The notes below the pieces were generated by a model. The model saw only the letters and a list, made by a program, of their open reading frames with translations, was not told the DNA's origin and ran no database searches. The position numbers were made by a program, and so were the translations under genes. DNA of 64,000 nt from Pseudoips prasinana (taxonomy: Eukaryota; Arthropoda; Insecta; Lepidoptera; Nolidae): assembly GCA_951640165.1 (NCBI GenBank), contig OX621238.1, positions 24,576,001 through 24,640,000 on the forward strand, read 5' to 3'. How positions within the stretch are numbered: the stretch's first letter is position 1; the number at the start of each line of letters is the position of its first letter. This document shows, piece after piece, positions 45,975-56,475 of the stretch.

Positions 45975-46325
45975 ATGTCTGAAAGCAAGCGTCTCGAAGC
46001 CGGCCAACAGCTCGTAAAGAGCACCATGGATCAGTTGATTCAGCAAAAACAGACAACGGAAAAAGTGACAATCCAAGCTAGGCAGGAGTTCCGTGAACAT
46101 TATCAAGAGAGCTACGAAGAGGAATTCGAAGAAGAAACGTTCATCGATGAATTCGGAAATGAGACCACCAAGAGAGTTGAATCGAGCAGCGAGAGCAAAG
46201 AACACTCCAAGAGCGCTGACGTCAAAGTGAAGGCCACCGGACTGAACGCCGAACAGGTTAAAGCCCTCACAGACTGCGCAAACCAGGCGGGACAACTGGC
46301 GCTCGACTCCAAGGCTGCAAACTGA
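45975..46325 (+). CDS. Uncharacterised acidic 116-aa protein
   Basis: I do not recognise this protein. It is a soluble, probably cytoplasmic or nuclear protein: no signal peptide or membrane segment, one Cys (101). Residues 1-45 are helix-prone and Gln/Lys-rich; 46-60 form a strongly acidic patch (SYEEEFEEETFIDEF); 68-82 are Ser/Glu/Lys-rich and probably disordered; 88-112 (GLNAEQVKALTDCANQAGQL) form another likely amphipathic helix. GC content and codon use stand out sharply from the AT-rich flanks, supporting real coding sequence. The start sits in a good context (ACCAAGATG) 14 bp after a consensus splice acceptor, and polyadenylation signals follow at 46643 and 46695. It probably forms a two-exon gene with the non-coding exon at 44107. 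No function is proposed. Confidence 0.8.
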   Translation: MSESKRLEAGQQLVKSTMDQLIQQKQTTEKVTIQARQEFREHYQESYEEEFEEETFIDEFGNETTKRVESSSESKEHSKSADVKVKATGLNAEQVKALTDCANQAGQLALDSKAAN

Positions 46326-46720
46326 ATGTAATTAAAACAAATCCCATTAACGGGCATTATTAACACCATGCCTGTAATTTGGCATACCATTTCCAACATT
46401 TACTAACCCAACACTGCAAAACGATCATAGTACTTAATTACAGCAGTTTCCTAATGTTTGATGTTCACAAAATAGTTTTTGTGTCCTTCCCTAGCCCTTT
46501 ACCCTACAATTACACACTCATTTCCGTTACAGTGGAACTGTAGTATGGATTTTTATATTTAAACATTTTGTTACAGGTGTCTGCCTTAACCCGCGTGTGT
46601 GGTGGTCTCAAATAGTGATAAAGACTGTGTCCAGTGTTCCTTATTAAAGTATTTAATTTTATCTATTCATGTAAGAAAAATATGGTAAAAATGCAATAAA
46701 TATATTGAAATGCAAATGGT
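46326..46720 (+). terminator. 3' UTR with polyadenylation signals
   Basis: After the stop, ATTAAA at 46643-46648 and AATAAA at 46695-46700 are followed by a GT-rich stretch (GGTGTATTGATAGTGTTGTG), the normal arrangement for cleavage and polyadenylation. Confidence 0.55.
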
Positions 46721-46784
46721 GTATTGATAGTGTTGTGCTCGATCTAAATGTGTTAGTGCAGGTAATTAGGACGAATTTTTAAAA

Positions 46785-47503
46785 ATGGAGGAAGACGATG
46801 ATGAAAGAAAGAGCCAACGGCCTAACCTCGCAACCTTTAGCTCGCTGAACACACGTGTAGTCCATGCTTCCCTGGAGGAGGGCTACATACGTCAGCAAGC
46901 ATCGTCGGAATCCGGCGATGCGAACACTTCGAGTATTTCGGCAGCTCAGTATAGTGATAGAAGTTTTGCTTCAAAAACGAGCACGTTCTCGCGCAGCGGC
47001 ACTTCAAGTTCGAGCCAAGAAGAATGCGAGGTCGCTCAGACAACAATAACTAGTGGCCAGTATTTGGCCGCTGCGCGAGTAGAAACGGCTCGTTCTATGG
47101 AAAGTCTCCGTCCATGTAAAGATACATCGCCGGCACGGCCCGCCAGCTCCTGTACTACCGTTCGCACTCATCGAAGTTCGTTTTTGACTGCTAGCGAGCG
47201 TGATGTACGGGAGTCGCGGGGCCTGCCGGCACGACGAGCGTTGTCAGGAGAGGATATGGGAACCTCTGCTGAGAAGAGGCGAGGGTTGTTTGCGAGCACT
47301 GAGCGACGGGCTTTGCAACAACTCAGCCTGCCGCCTCCCGAACGGCGTCTTACTATTCTTAGTCCTCACAGCCCTATGGCGATCACGGAGCTACAGTGGC
47401 CTTCACCCTCTGGGATCCGAGGCAGGCGAAAGAAAGGCATGGTGCTTCCAAAACTTATATTGCCTCGCAGCGACTCGGACGCCTCGGAGGTATTCTTTGA
47501 AAG
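46785..47503 (+). CDS. Probable first coding exon of a Ser-rich regulatory protein (partial)
   Basis: An open frame starting MEEDDDERKSQRP in good context (AAAAATGG). About 240 residues are seen, low in hydrophobic residues and probably disordered: Ser/Thr-rich at 38-78, Arg/Ser-rich with many basic-directed and proline-directed phosphorylation-like sites at 100-215 (RSMESLRP; LTILSPHSP), then IRGRRKKGMVLPKLILPRSD and an acidic Ser patch. GC content and CpG are high, as in the neighbouring gene. The ORF runs on to 47534 only through AT-rich intron-like sequence; donors exist after 47503 (AAG|GTGCAA) and 47489 (GAG|GTATTC). An acceptor-like GTGCAG precedes it at 46756-46761. No downstream exon was identified in the window. 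I cannot name the family. Confidence 0.6.
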
Positions 47504-48098
47504 GTGCAATTTTTTTATATTTCCTCTAATGTAGTTCTTAGGTACATTTCCCACATCTTCAAAAGACACATGACCTACCACAACGTACAACAAATATCCG
47601 ATGTTCAGCCGTAGCATATTCTTTGAATTATATATTGGACGATGCCTTGACACTATTATGTTTCAATCTTGTATATAAGTTTATTTAACACATACATAAA
47701 GTGTTAAGAAATCAACCATGAAGAAAAATTATAAACTTCCTATACTAAAATGTTGAACAGCTGCATTTTTAGGGAGCAATAAAATTATATTTACCTATTT
47801 CATAAACTAGTTTTGTTTAATTTGTTCAATTCAATGGGTACCTAGATCCAAAATTTTTATCCACAACAAATGTGATCCACCTCGTACATTTATCCTAGCA
47901 AAACATTTTTAGGAACAAAATTCAGATATAAAAATAAATTCCGCAAAAATAAAGTAGATACAGTCGGCAATTTTGCTAAATTAACAGGAACTATACTAAA
48001 TTGGAAACCCCATCAAAGAAAGTTGGCAGGGCTTAATGTATTAAATGAATGATCCACGCAATATTGTAAATATAAAACAAAAGGGGAGCTATATGGGA
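47504..48098. other. Probable intron or intergenic DNA
   Basis: AT-rich after the donor; no exon recognised. Confidence 0.4.
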
Positions 48099-48182
48099 GG
48101 TACAGTCAACAAACTTAGCTCAGCAAAGACAAAAAATTAAAAAGTGTTTTGTGTTTTCTGAGCTAAGTTTGCTGACTGTACC
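48099..48182. mobile_element. 84-bp MITE-like fold-back
   Basis: Terminal arms of 25 bp, left 48099-48123 (GGTACAGTCAACAAACTTAG) and right 48158-48182, differ at one position. The spacer is 34 bp and AT-rich. Superfamily unassigned. Confidence 0.75.
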
Positions 48183-48582
48183 TACCCAGAACATCAGATA
48201 CTTGCCAAGGGAAATACATTTAGACTGACGTGCGTCATGAAGTAAAAGTAAAAACTCTTTTGCTGAACAATGTTTATGTTGGATCATTAATGTTTAATTT
48301 ACGTAATCATGTTGAAACAATAGTAAGAAATGAAACAATTCTTATGCATGGTTGTAATGAGTATTTTTTATGTTTTTTTTTTTTATGTTTGATTTTTTTT
48401 TAATATAGAATCGGTTTCATTTTTTTCGTTACGCAATGATGAAACTAAGCCCTAATGCTATCAATCTGCCTGTGTTGTGAAAACAGTGTTGTTGCAAGTC
48501 AATAAGTACACTGGGTAGAGTAAACGTAAATATTGGTAGTTAATTTATTTTATGAAAAATTACTGACAGTACATACTGTGGG

Positions 48583-48650
48583 TGTACTATGCCAAATAAT
48601 CGAATATGAATTGATATTGTGATATTGATATTCGATTTGGCATAGTACAA
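48583..48650. repeat. Fold-back of about 22 bp
   Basis: TGTACTATGCCAAAT followed by CGAATAT (left) pairs with ATATTCG and ATTTGGCATAGTACA (right); the left arm has a 3-base bulge. Confidence 0.7.
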
Positions 48651-48894
48651 TTTTTCTGGTTTGTCTGCACGATATACAAACAAACCATAAAAAAAAAACA
48701 AATTGTAAAGATGTTTCATATAACGTAAACCCAAATGCATATTTAACAACCAGAACGTTGATAAATGCAATGGCAAGACGTGTTGGGGCTTATTGCGCAG
48801 TTAACCTTAGCAATATAGGTGTCCAGCAAGCAATGAGCGCGTACTCTAGAGAACTGGTCAGGTACATATAGAAGTCCAAGTTGGTGGACGGATT

Positions 48895-48995
48895 GGCGAT
48901 CGAGATGATCGCCAATCCGTCTGCCAAGCGTGGCGATTATGGTATATCCCTCATTCTCTGGGGAGGCTATTATACAGCAGTGGATGTAAGTTGGC
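48895..48995 (+). repeat. LINE-tail-like repeat (family F)
   Basis: GATCGCCAATCCGTCTGCCA, AGCGTGGCGATTATGGTATA, TCCCTCATTCTCTGGGGAGG and CAGCAGTGGATGTAAGTTGG match the other F copies. Just before it, TTGGCGATCGAGATGATCGC forms a short inverted repeat. Confidence 0.55.
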
Positions 48996-49430
48996 TTACA
49001 TGAATACTCTACAATTACAGCTTGCTTTCACGTTAGTTCAGAAACGACGACATCCATCGTCCCAGCAATTATATTATCGGATACAAATACAAGATAAAAA
49101 AAAACATAAACGTAACAATTTCGTCAAATATTTTATTTCAGAACGGTTTTGCGTGATGAAAATAATATTTCATGGTAACTCATTGTTTTATTACTTACGC
49201 GTTCCCTGGGGCTACAAAACAATGATATAAAGCGTGTAACATGAAAATCGTGTCATATTTTCTCAATCTACCCACTAAACCGAATTAAATGTAGAGCGTC
49301 TGTTTGCGAAATACACAAAAGCAACTGCTTAGTTCAGTACGAGTGAGTTGTTGATTACTGTTTGTATGGAAAATAAAACTTACTTTCGCGGATTTTGCAA
49401 ACTGATCTTATGCTATCGGTCTGCTCTGTC

Positions 49431-49494
49431 CAGGTTAATTCCCATTCCACTTGTGTGATATTTGTATCACACAAGTGGAATGGGAATTAACCTG
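49431..49494. repeat. Perfect 64-bp palindrome (30-bp arms, 4-bp loop)
   Basis: Arm 49431-49460 begins CAGGTTAATTCCCATTCCAC and continues TTGTGTGATA; loop TTTG; arm 49465-49494 is the exact reverse complement. The start of the left arm, GGTTAATTCCCA, resembles a SINE B box, and TTGTGTGATA resembles the loop region after the B box in SINE-A/D. Confidence 0.9.
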
Positions 49495-49654
49495 TAAAAA
49501 TGATTTGTTATGGGGTCCCTTTGATTAGCATGTCTATCCTTCAGTCCTGGTTATCAGCTGAACAACAGTTACATGATAATTTTCACATGAAATCACGAGT
49601 TTCATAGTTATTTATCTGACTACAAAGACAAGGCCGGCACTGTAGAAATTTCAG

Positions 49655-49808
49655 GCCCTGTATCGCGGGGTACTTTACAAACATACCCACACTCAGGACA
49701 GAAAATTATGGGTCACTAGATTATTTTACCTTTTGGGGCATCGTTCTCGAAATACGATGGTACCGAGATGGAGATAGGGCCACCTTAACCACTGCGCCAC
49801 TCGTGCCT
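49655..49808 (-). repeat. SINE-C
   Basis: Complement of tail CCCTGTATCGCGGGGTACTT, body CCACACTCAGGACAG, TTATGGGTCACTAG loop and head CCACTGCGCCACTCGTGCC. The B-box region is divergent (GGCATCGTTCTCGAAATACG). Confidence 0.65.
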
Positions 49809-52261
49809 TTGGTCTAACAATATCGGGTACTGTTTCTCTCAGATTTCAAGGACATATGGCAAGCGCCCATCTAATTCTGGCTAGCTGTAACATGTTAAAC
49901 TTGACCTTTTACAATTTATGGGGTCTGGCAGCCGATCTCAATGGCGATTATCATTATACAAACAGATTATCTACGAGTTGGTGCGATTTGTGGATAAACA
50001 TACTCCATAAATGCTACACGTAGTATAATTTCATTGTATTCGTATATTGCTTTCGCTATTATTTTGTGAGACTTTCTGTTATATTTTCTGTATGAAATAT
50101 TCAGTAGCAGTAACCGCATGTAAGAATCACTTATAGATATGAAAATTTATCGTAATCTATCATATAACGATATATTATTGACAATAATAAATGACTGCTG
50201 ACGATGTTTGTGTAAGGTTGTGTTTTGTTATCGTGTTCATATCAACACATGAGTTTTGTCAGATAGCGATGTGTATTACCACTAGTTAAAGAAATATATT
50301 TATCTAATTTAAGTAGATGTAAAACAAGTATAATCCTATATCTTATTGTTATCTATTTGAAATAGAATCTAAAACAAATGTTGATAAACACAATCGAATT
50401 TTTAACAGTTTTAATAAAATTGCATTAGTAAAATGAAAACACATTCTCGTTCCTATTTCATTTATTATTTGCTGCGCGCAGCCATTTCAATTGAAAATTC
50501 ACACACATGGAAGAAAGTAAACTCAAGTCCTCTAAGTTATCAGCTGGTTGCTAACAAACACATTGCAACAGCCTCAGAACATCCGCGGTTTTTGCAATTA
50601 GCGTTTGCAACTTTTTCTCACTAATCTGAATAGCTGAAAATCCGGCCACTTTCGGGTATAAAATATAATTATTGAGGTGGTAGCTTAGCCTGTAGAACCC
50701 TCAAAGGAGTCCCTAGTATCGATATTTTCACGGTGTATATTAAACTACACGACATTACAAGATAATTTCGATTATTTTAAAATCAATTGGATGGTAATTA
50801 CTTCTACAAAAATATATTATCTACAGAAACGAAATGATGGAAGATATCGATGTAAATATATTGTTTAATAAATAAGATAGGTCTTATCTCAAAATACTGT
50901 GAGAACACGTCTTAAGAATAGCCGCTGGGAAAGGGTCTTAATTGTACTAACTACATCAAAATGGGCTACATAGCCCACTTGGGACGGTCAATAAAAAGCC
51001 AGCGAAATTTTAATAGTGGCCACTGTAGCCAAATAGACTAAACCAGATACAAAACGGTGCTTTGATTTATGGAAAAACTTAAATTCAACCAATTTCGCAA
51101 TATATTCGCTCGCAATACAGAACACACTTCTACAATACAAATTTACTCTGAACTAGAAATAGCTCAATGCACCGACGCGCTTCCAAATCCACTCTGGCAC
51201 TCGCATGCCACAAATCGGTTTTATGCAATAACACAAAAAATGCCAATAACATATTTAGCAGACAATAGTAATAATTCTGGATTTTACACGACTAAACTAA
51301 TTTATATCAGCTTCTATTTAAATAGTATGGGAGGGACACGGAAATTTTAGTAATTGAATAGTTAATTACATTACTAAAAGTGTCATGTGCTTGTCTGAAG
51401 CACGCCATTATTGAAAAAAAAAATGCAAGTCAGTCATCGGGCAAAACATATGGATATTTCATGATACTTGTATAGAGATCCCTTCTATTTATATCGAAAC
51501 CTACCCTTCTTACAACAAATATCTTAAATCCAGGTAAGGGTTAGTTAACATTTATTTAAATAAGTATTATGAAATAATGTTAATATTATATTCTATTTAC
51601 TTACGTGGTAAAGCATGCGTAATGGTTTATGATATACATCCCGCTGGCAGACAGACGAACAGTCGACCGGACAGACTTAGTAATAGGTTTGACAGCCATT
51701 AGGTACGCAACCTAACAACATACATATATATTATCAGTTATGATATCGATATCTCTAAAATTTCCTTTTCATACAGATTAAAAAGTCTTGTTGCTGTAAA
51801 ATAGAATCAGAACCAATAAGTAGACTTACATCCTATATTCACATCTGCTATTTAAAATAGAATTGTGAATCATTGTCATGATGGTGATGATGGAACATTT
51901 AGTTCACAGAACAATTAAAATGTTGTTTGGACACGAGTCTAAAACAAAATAGCGCAATATGTTCCTGAATTATTCTGTCGGTAAGACACGTGGCCAATTG
52001 GAAGGTATCCAGAGAACATTCTTCTTAAAAATGATTCAGTAACTAGAGTTTATACAACAGGTGTAACAAATATATACTAGACGAAAATAGCAAGCGGGCC
52101 AGAACAATGGTATTGGTACATATTTTATTTACGACGGAGTCTGTACTAGGACTTCATTTATTCTTTACAGCTGAGTTATAGTCTTAACGTCTGTTACAAT
52201 ATTTTATAAACATTGTATATCAAATACTGTTACCAAATAGAATTGTCTATATTAGAAGCAC
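49809..52261. other. No gene supported
   Basis: 2.4 kb of AT-rich DNA. A 93-codon ORF at 51069-51350 and a 63-codon ORF at 50433-50624 have background composition and no recognised motifs. Confidence 0.45.
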
Positions 52262-52468
52262 GTTGACTGCACCTGTGGCGGAGCGGCTAAGACAGTCGTC
52301 TCGCCGCCCCGTGTCCCGTGTCCGATTCCCGCGCTGGACAACTATTTGTGCGACCCAAAAATAGTTGTTCTGATTCTGGATGTATTTTGTGTCCGTTTAT
52401 TTATGTTTGTAAAGTACCCCGCGATACAGGGACTAGATTCCCTAGAGAGGACGTTGTCATAAAAAAAA
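52262..52468 (+). repeat. SINE-C, full length
   Basis: Head CACCTGTGGCGGAGCGGCTA, B-box region GTGTCCGATTCCCGCGCTGG, a perfect 10-bp hairpin (ACAACTATTT...AAATAGTTGT), body CTGATTCTGGATGTATTTTG, CCCCGCGATACAGGGACTAG and an A-rich end. Eight-bp duplications AGAAGCAC lie at 52254-52261 and 52469-52476. Confidence 0.85.
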
Positions 52469-52704
52469 AGAAGCACCGACACCACTAAACTAATTAAAAT
52501 GTTATTACTCTATGTAAAGAACAGGGTATGCCTCGAACAGGAAATTAAACATTAAACTCAAACTACTAAAACTATGCACTAATAAGCGCACCGGGCGCAT
52601 AATTAGTTGAATTTAGTTGGCAGGTTCTAACGTGTCGCTTATTTTGAATCAGTATTTTGCACCATAACCAAAGTGACTATCGTCTAAGTCACCGATCATC
52701 GTAA

Positions 52705-52823
52705 TCGAGATGGGCGTTCAAATACATAGATGTAGGTTAAAAAGAATTCGTCCAATTACCAAAACCGTGAACATCGATTCAACTTCGTAGGCAGGAGCAC
52801 TACCAACTAGGCTACGGTGACCG
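52705..52823 (-). repeat. Mixed fragment: possible MITE piece joined to a SINE-A head
   Basis: GGGCGTTCAAATACATAGATG with TAGGTTAAAAA resembles the interior of the MITE at 55960. It is followed by AACATCGATT and then the complement of the SINE-A head: TTCGTAGGCAGGAGCACTAC, CAACTAGGCTACGGTGACCG. A GGTTCCGTA-type dispersed-repeat fragment follows at 52830-52865. Confidence 0.5.
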
Positions 52824-52872
52824 TCAAATTTATTTTAGCCATTTGGCTACGGAACCCTAAAAAAATATTCCA

Positions 52873-53350
52873 GTACCAACATTTATGATCAACAGTTACA
52901 AAAGGCGCAAGTTCGAGCTATATTTTACAAGTAACAAAGCCGTCCTAATGAACAAAGTGAATCAAAATAACAATACTCTAGTGAATTAATTAATGGACCT
53001 CAGTTGTTCCTTTAGCTTCCCATTCCCAAAGCTCTTTACACTAAACGATATCGACCGCGACCTGATCATTAATTAAATTACGACAATGTTTATACATATT
53101 TAATAGTATGGATCAATATTTTAATATCAAGATTGTGATTTGGTTGATAAAAACAATATAGATTAATTTTATTGATTCGGAATTCATAAATATAATCGCT
53201 CCGTAAGATTGATAACCATGCCTTGTTCCTTGCTAGGGCAGACGTGTTAGGGTGCTAGGCTACAGATATATCACACTAGCTGATCAAATTTACGAGCAAT
53301 CATAAGGAGATCAAGAAGGAGGAGGAGGTAAGGTTAACTGATATTTACGT
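52873..53350. other. No gene seen
   Basis: AT-rich spacer. Confidence 0.45.
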
Positions 53351-53407
53351 CATCCTCATCATATCAGCTGAAACGCGTCCACTGCTGGATAAAGGATCCC
53401 CCAAAGC
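53351..53407 (-). mobile_element. RTE-type LINE tail, short fragment
   Basis: CATCCTCATCATATCAGCTG and CGTCCACTGCTGGATAAAGG match the last 55 bp of the family, including the ATGATG-type tail on the minus strand. Confidence 0.65.
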
Positions 53408-53564
53408 ATATTTATTTATATATTTATTTTTTAAGAAAACCAACAGCGATACAGATAATAACACAAATTACAGGATACAATATAAAGGGAAGACCAATGC
53501 CAGGTTTTCCTTAGTAACATTAAAAGTGTAATTGGCTATTAAACAGACAATAGAATGCTGACAC

Positions 53565-53690
53565 TAATTATATATCAGACATTGATGTGGTGAGACCTGC
53601 ATCAAGACTAATGCATACTAATGTATGCAGTAGTCTTGATTAAGTATTAATTGCGAGAAAGGAAGTGCTATACATCAATGTCCACCCAAT
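53565..53690. repeat. Nested inverted repeat, MITE-like
   Basis: An inner hairpin ATCAAGACTAATGCATAC / GTATGCAGTAGTCTTGAT (53598-53641) lies inside an outer pair GACATTGATGT / ACATCAATGTC (about 53578 and 53673). Pairing between the two levels is broken. Confidence 0.5.
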
Positions 53691-54028
53691 GATTTTAAAG
53701 TTAAATATAATGTTGTAAGTATACATACTTAATTTTAATTAATTTATATACATTCTAAAGTAAAACATACATATATACACACAATTCCTCTTTCATACTA
53801 TATCTCCTCTCGCGGGCCTGTTGGAAGAGATTTCATTAGAAATAAGCAGTGCCTTTGTACTCTTTCATTTTGTATACTTGCTTTTATTTACTTTTTACTG
53901 TGTGTACATAAAATAAATTAATGTATATATATACAAATATATATATACAAATTCAAATAAGATTATTAGATCCTTGTCTTCGATTGTGCTTATAATTTGG
54001 GATTTATAAGTTTTTATTTAACAAGAAA

Positions 54029-54275
54029 AGATAATATCTGGGGACAATGTCACACAGATCATCCTAGCCCCAAACTAAGCAAAGCTTGTACTATGGGTAC
54101 CAGGCGACGATATACATACTTATATAGATAGATAAATACATATATACATAGAAAACATCCATGACTCAGAAACAAATATTCGTGCTCATCACACAAATAT
54201 TTGCACTTACCGTGATTCGAACCCAGGACCACCAGCTTCGTAGGCAGGAGCACTACCAACTAGGCTATGGTGGTA
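54029..54275 (-). repeat. SINE-A, near full length
   Basis: Complement of GTGACATTGTCCCCAGATAT, CCTAGCCCCAAACTAAGCAA, body ATCCATGACTCAGAAAC, hairpin, B box complement GTGATTCGAACCCAGGACC and head CTACCAACTAGGCTATGGTG. Confidence 0.88.
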
Positions 54276-54380
54276 AGATATGCTGCTTATGCTGCGCATC
54301 CAGCGGCTTGCGACCATCTTTACAAGTTGTTCCCTCCATCTTGTATATGAATGTAATATATCGCTTATTATTTAATGGAA

Positions 54381-54573
54381 CTGTCCTGTTGGTCTAATGG
54401 ATAGTGACACCGACTGCTCAGCCAGAGGTTGTGAGTTCAATTCCAGGAAAAAAATGTGTGTGATGATTATCATTATTTGTTATGCGTCTGTAATTTATAG
54501 TTTATTCATATATAAGTACGTTTATCGGTTTTCTGGTTGCAATAGCAATAGTACAGGCTCTGCCTAGTTTGGA
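54381..54573 (+). repeat. SINE-D
   Basis: Head CTGTCCTGTTGGTCTAATGG, B box GTGAGTTCAATTCCAGG, body TTATGCGTCTGTAATTTATA, block GTACAGGCTCTGCCTAGTTT. The tail is short. Confidence 0.75.
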
Positions 54574-55194
54574 AAAAGAAGGCAGTTTGTTAATTGATAA
54601 AAGAAAAACATTGCTCAAATACCTAAAATATAATATAATGTTCCATTATCATCTTATTAAGACGGACTTCGCCCATATTTGAATCACACGTAGGTAATGA
54701 TTAAAAATTCGGAAACTCCTAAGGGTGTCTGTAACCAACAGGTATTTCTATAGTTGACGACACGATATTTTCATCGTTGTACTACTGACATGTCGTGTCG
54801 TTTACATATTTGTTCCACGAACGCCCTAAAAGTACTAGTAATATAAAACAAAAGCGCTTGTGTTTTTCATGATTTTACCAAATATATTCATGACGTTCGT
54901 AGCGTAATCAAAACAAGTGCAGCGAAAAACCCAAACCAGTGCTCTTTGTATCGCCTTTATTAAATGCCAAACAATTGGCGGGGAAATTTAACACAGCTTC
55001 AAAATAAACTGAGAGTTATTTTTGAATATTCCGACGAGGTATCGCTATTGTTCACGTTTGTAACAGGGAATTCTTGAGTCTTAGCCACGAAAAATCCGGC
55101 CAAGTTTGATTGAGTTAGGCATTGAGGGTTCCATGCCCTGCTTCGAGAAATAATGAATTAACCTTATACGTAATCTTAATGGCTTAATATATCT
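54574..55194. other. No gene seen
   Basis: AT-rich spacer. Confidence 0.45.
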
Positions 55195-55628
55195 TGGAAC
55201 ATTATTCACACATGGCTTGTAATATGGCAACCAGATAACTGATATTTTTTTAAAGACAACGCCTGCTCTATGGAATCTAATCCCTGCGTCACGGGGTACT
55301 TAACAAACAAATAATAGACTGACACAAATTACATCCAGACTCAGAACAACTATAATTTATGGGTCACACAAAAAGTTGTCCGGCGCGGGACTCGAACCCG
55401 CGACAGGAAGCGACGAGGCGATTGTTTTAGCTGCTGCGCCACACGTGCAGCCAATATATTACATATACTACTTTTCTTTTGTAAATACACATACACATAA
55501 ATAATTACACCCAGACTCAGGACAAACAGACATGTTCATGCACACAAATATCCGTCCTAGGTGGGAATCCAACTCACGACCTACGGCTTGAAAGGCAAGC
55601 ATTTACCAACCGCGCCAACGGCTAGTCA
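55195..55628 (-). repeat. SINE-B split by SINE-C
   Basis: The tail side CTTGGAACATTATTCACACA and GGCAACCAGATAACTGATAT (55195-55245) resumes after the insertion with ATATTACATATACTACTTTT, body ACACCCAGACTCAGGACAAA, hairpin, B box complement and head ATTTACCAACCGCGCCAACG. Confidence 0.85.
55246..55452 (-). repeat. SINE-C inserted in SINE-B
   Basis: Complement of the A-rich tail (TTTTTTTAAAGACAAC), TAATCCCTGCGTCACGGGGT, body TCCAGACTCAGAACAAC, B-box region GGCGCGGGACTCGAACCCGC, and head AGCTGCTGCGCCACACGTGC. A short ATAT is repeated at both junctions. Confidence 0.85.
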
Positions 55629-55664
55629 CCAAATACCAAAGAGTACGTATACAAAAGAGCAATC

Positions 55665-55765
55665 GAGTGACTATGGAACCCCAATTTTGTCCCTAGTACC
55701 CAGCCTGTATTGCCAGCAAGACAGGCTCGGTACTAGGGATAAAATTGAGGTTCCATATTCACTCA
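55665..55765. mobile_element. Fold-back MITE-like element
   Basis: Arms of about 45 bp: CTATGGAACCCCAATTTTGT and CCCTAGTACCCAGCCTGT (left) against ACAGGCTCGGTACTAGGG and ATAAAATTGAGGTTCCATA (right), with a few mismatches and a spacer of under 15 bp. Confidence 0.75.
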
Positions 55766-55959
55766 TTTCCTCCTTCAAAACTAAACCGATTGCAATATTT
55801 TTTCAGTAATCATCAGTTTATTTATATTCAAGAAAATTAGCTATACCTGCCTGACCGTTTTATGTTTCGGTTTGAAGCGGCCAGATTTGTTTACCAAACA
55901 TTTATTTCCTGCAGATTGAAGTAAGCTTTTTTCATTGATTTTGACGGGTCATAATTTCT

Positions 55960-56178
55960 AAGGCGCCGAACATCGATTTCTTAAATGGCGTTCAAATAAA
56001 TTTAGGTTAAAATTACTTAACCAGTCGTTAAATCGGCTTCCATGAACACATGTGACGTCATAAATGGTCCGGAATCGATTGTCAACGTTGAAGCCGATTT
56101 AACGATTGATTAAGTCATTTTTAACCTCTATTTGAATGCCATTTAAGAAATCGATGTTCAGCCACTTAGCCGGTAGAC
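55960..56178. mobile_element. MITE family L, copy 1
   Basis: Left arm AAGGCGCCGAACATCGATTT and CTTAAATGGCGTTCAAAT; right arm ATTTGAATGCCATTTAAG with AAATCGATGTTCAGCCACTT and AGCCGGTAGA. Interior CACATGTGACGTCATAAATG and ATCGATTGTCAACGTTGAAG is shared with the copy at 57160. The outer 13 bp of the left end are lost. Confidence 0.85.
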
Positions 56179-56475
56179 CCCCAGGTTCCTTAACAACTTC
56201 TACACTAAAAGGTTTATTCACATAAATGAAAAAGCCGGTCATAGTTGTGGTAATCTATATTGTGAAAAAGATTCTAGTCCAAAACGAAGAAAGGAAAATG
56301 ATCGGCTCAAGCTATCCTTTTGAACCGACTCAACATGATGCACAGAGGGTTAGTTATTGAATTAATGAAGGAAAGATTTTTTATTGTCTTTGTTAGTGCC
56401 ATTTTGTGCAACGGTACGAGTAGATGTACGCTGTTCGTCCGATTAGAGTCGGATGGAGCATTATTTAATCAATAC

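Noticed and set aside
45927..46399. Minus-strand ORFs of 95 and 122 codons opposite the 116-aa gene
   Set aside because: They are shadows of the plus-strand coding frame, which has the better start context, splice acceptor and polyadenylation signals.
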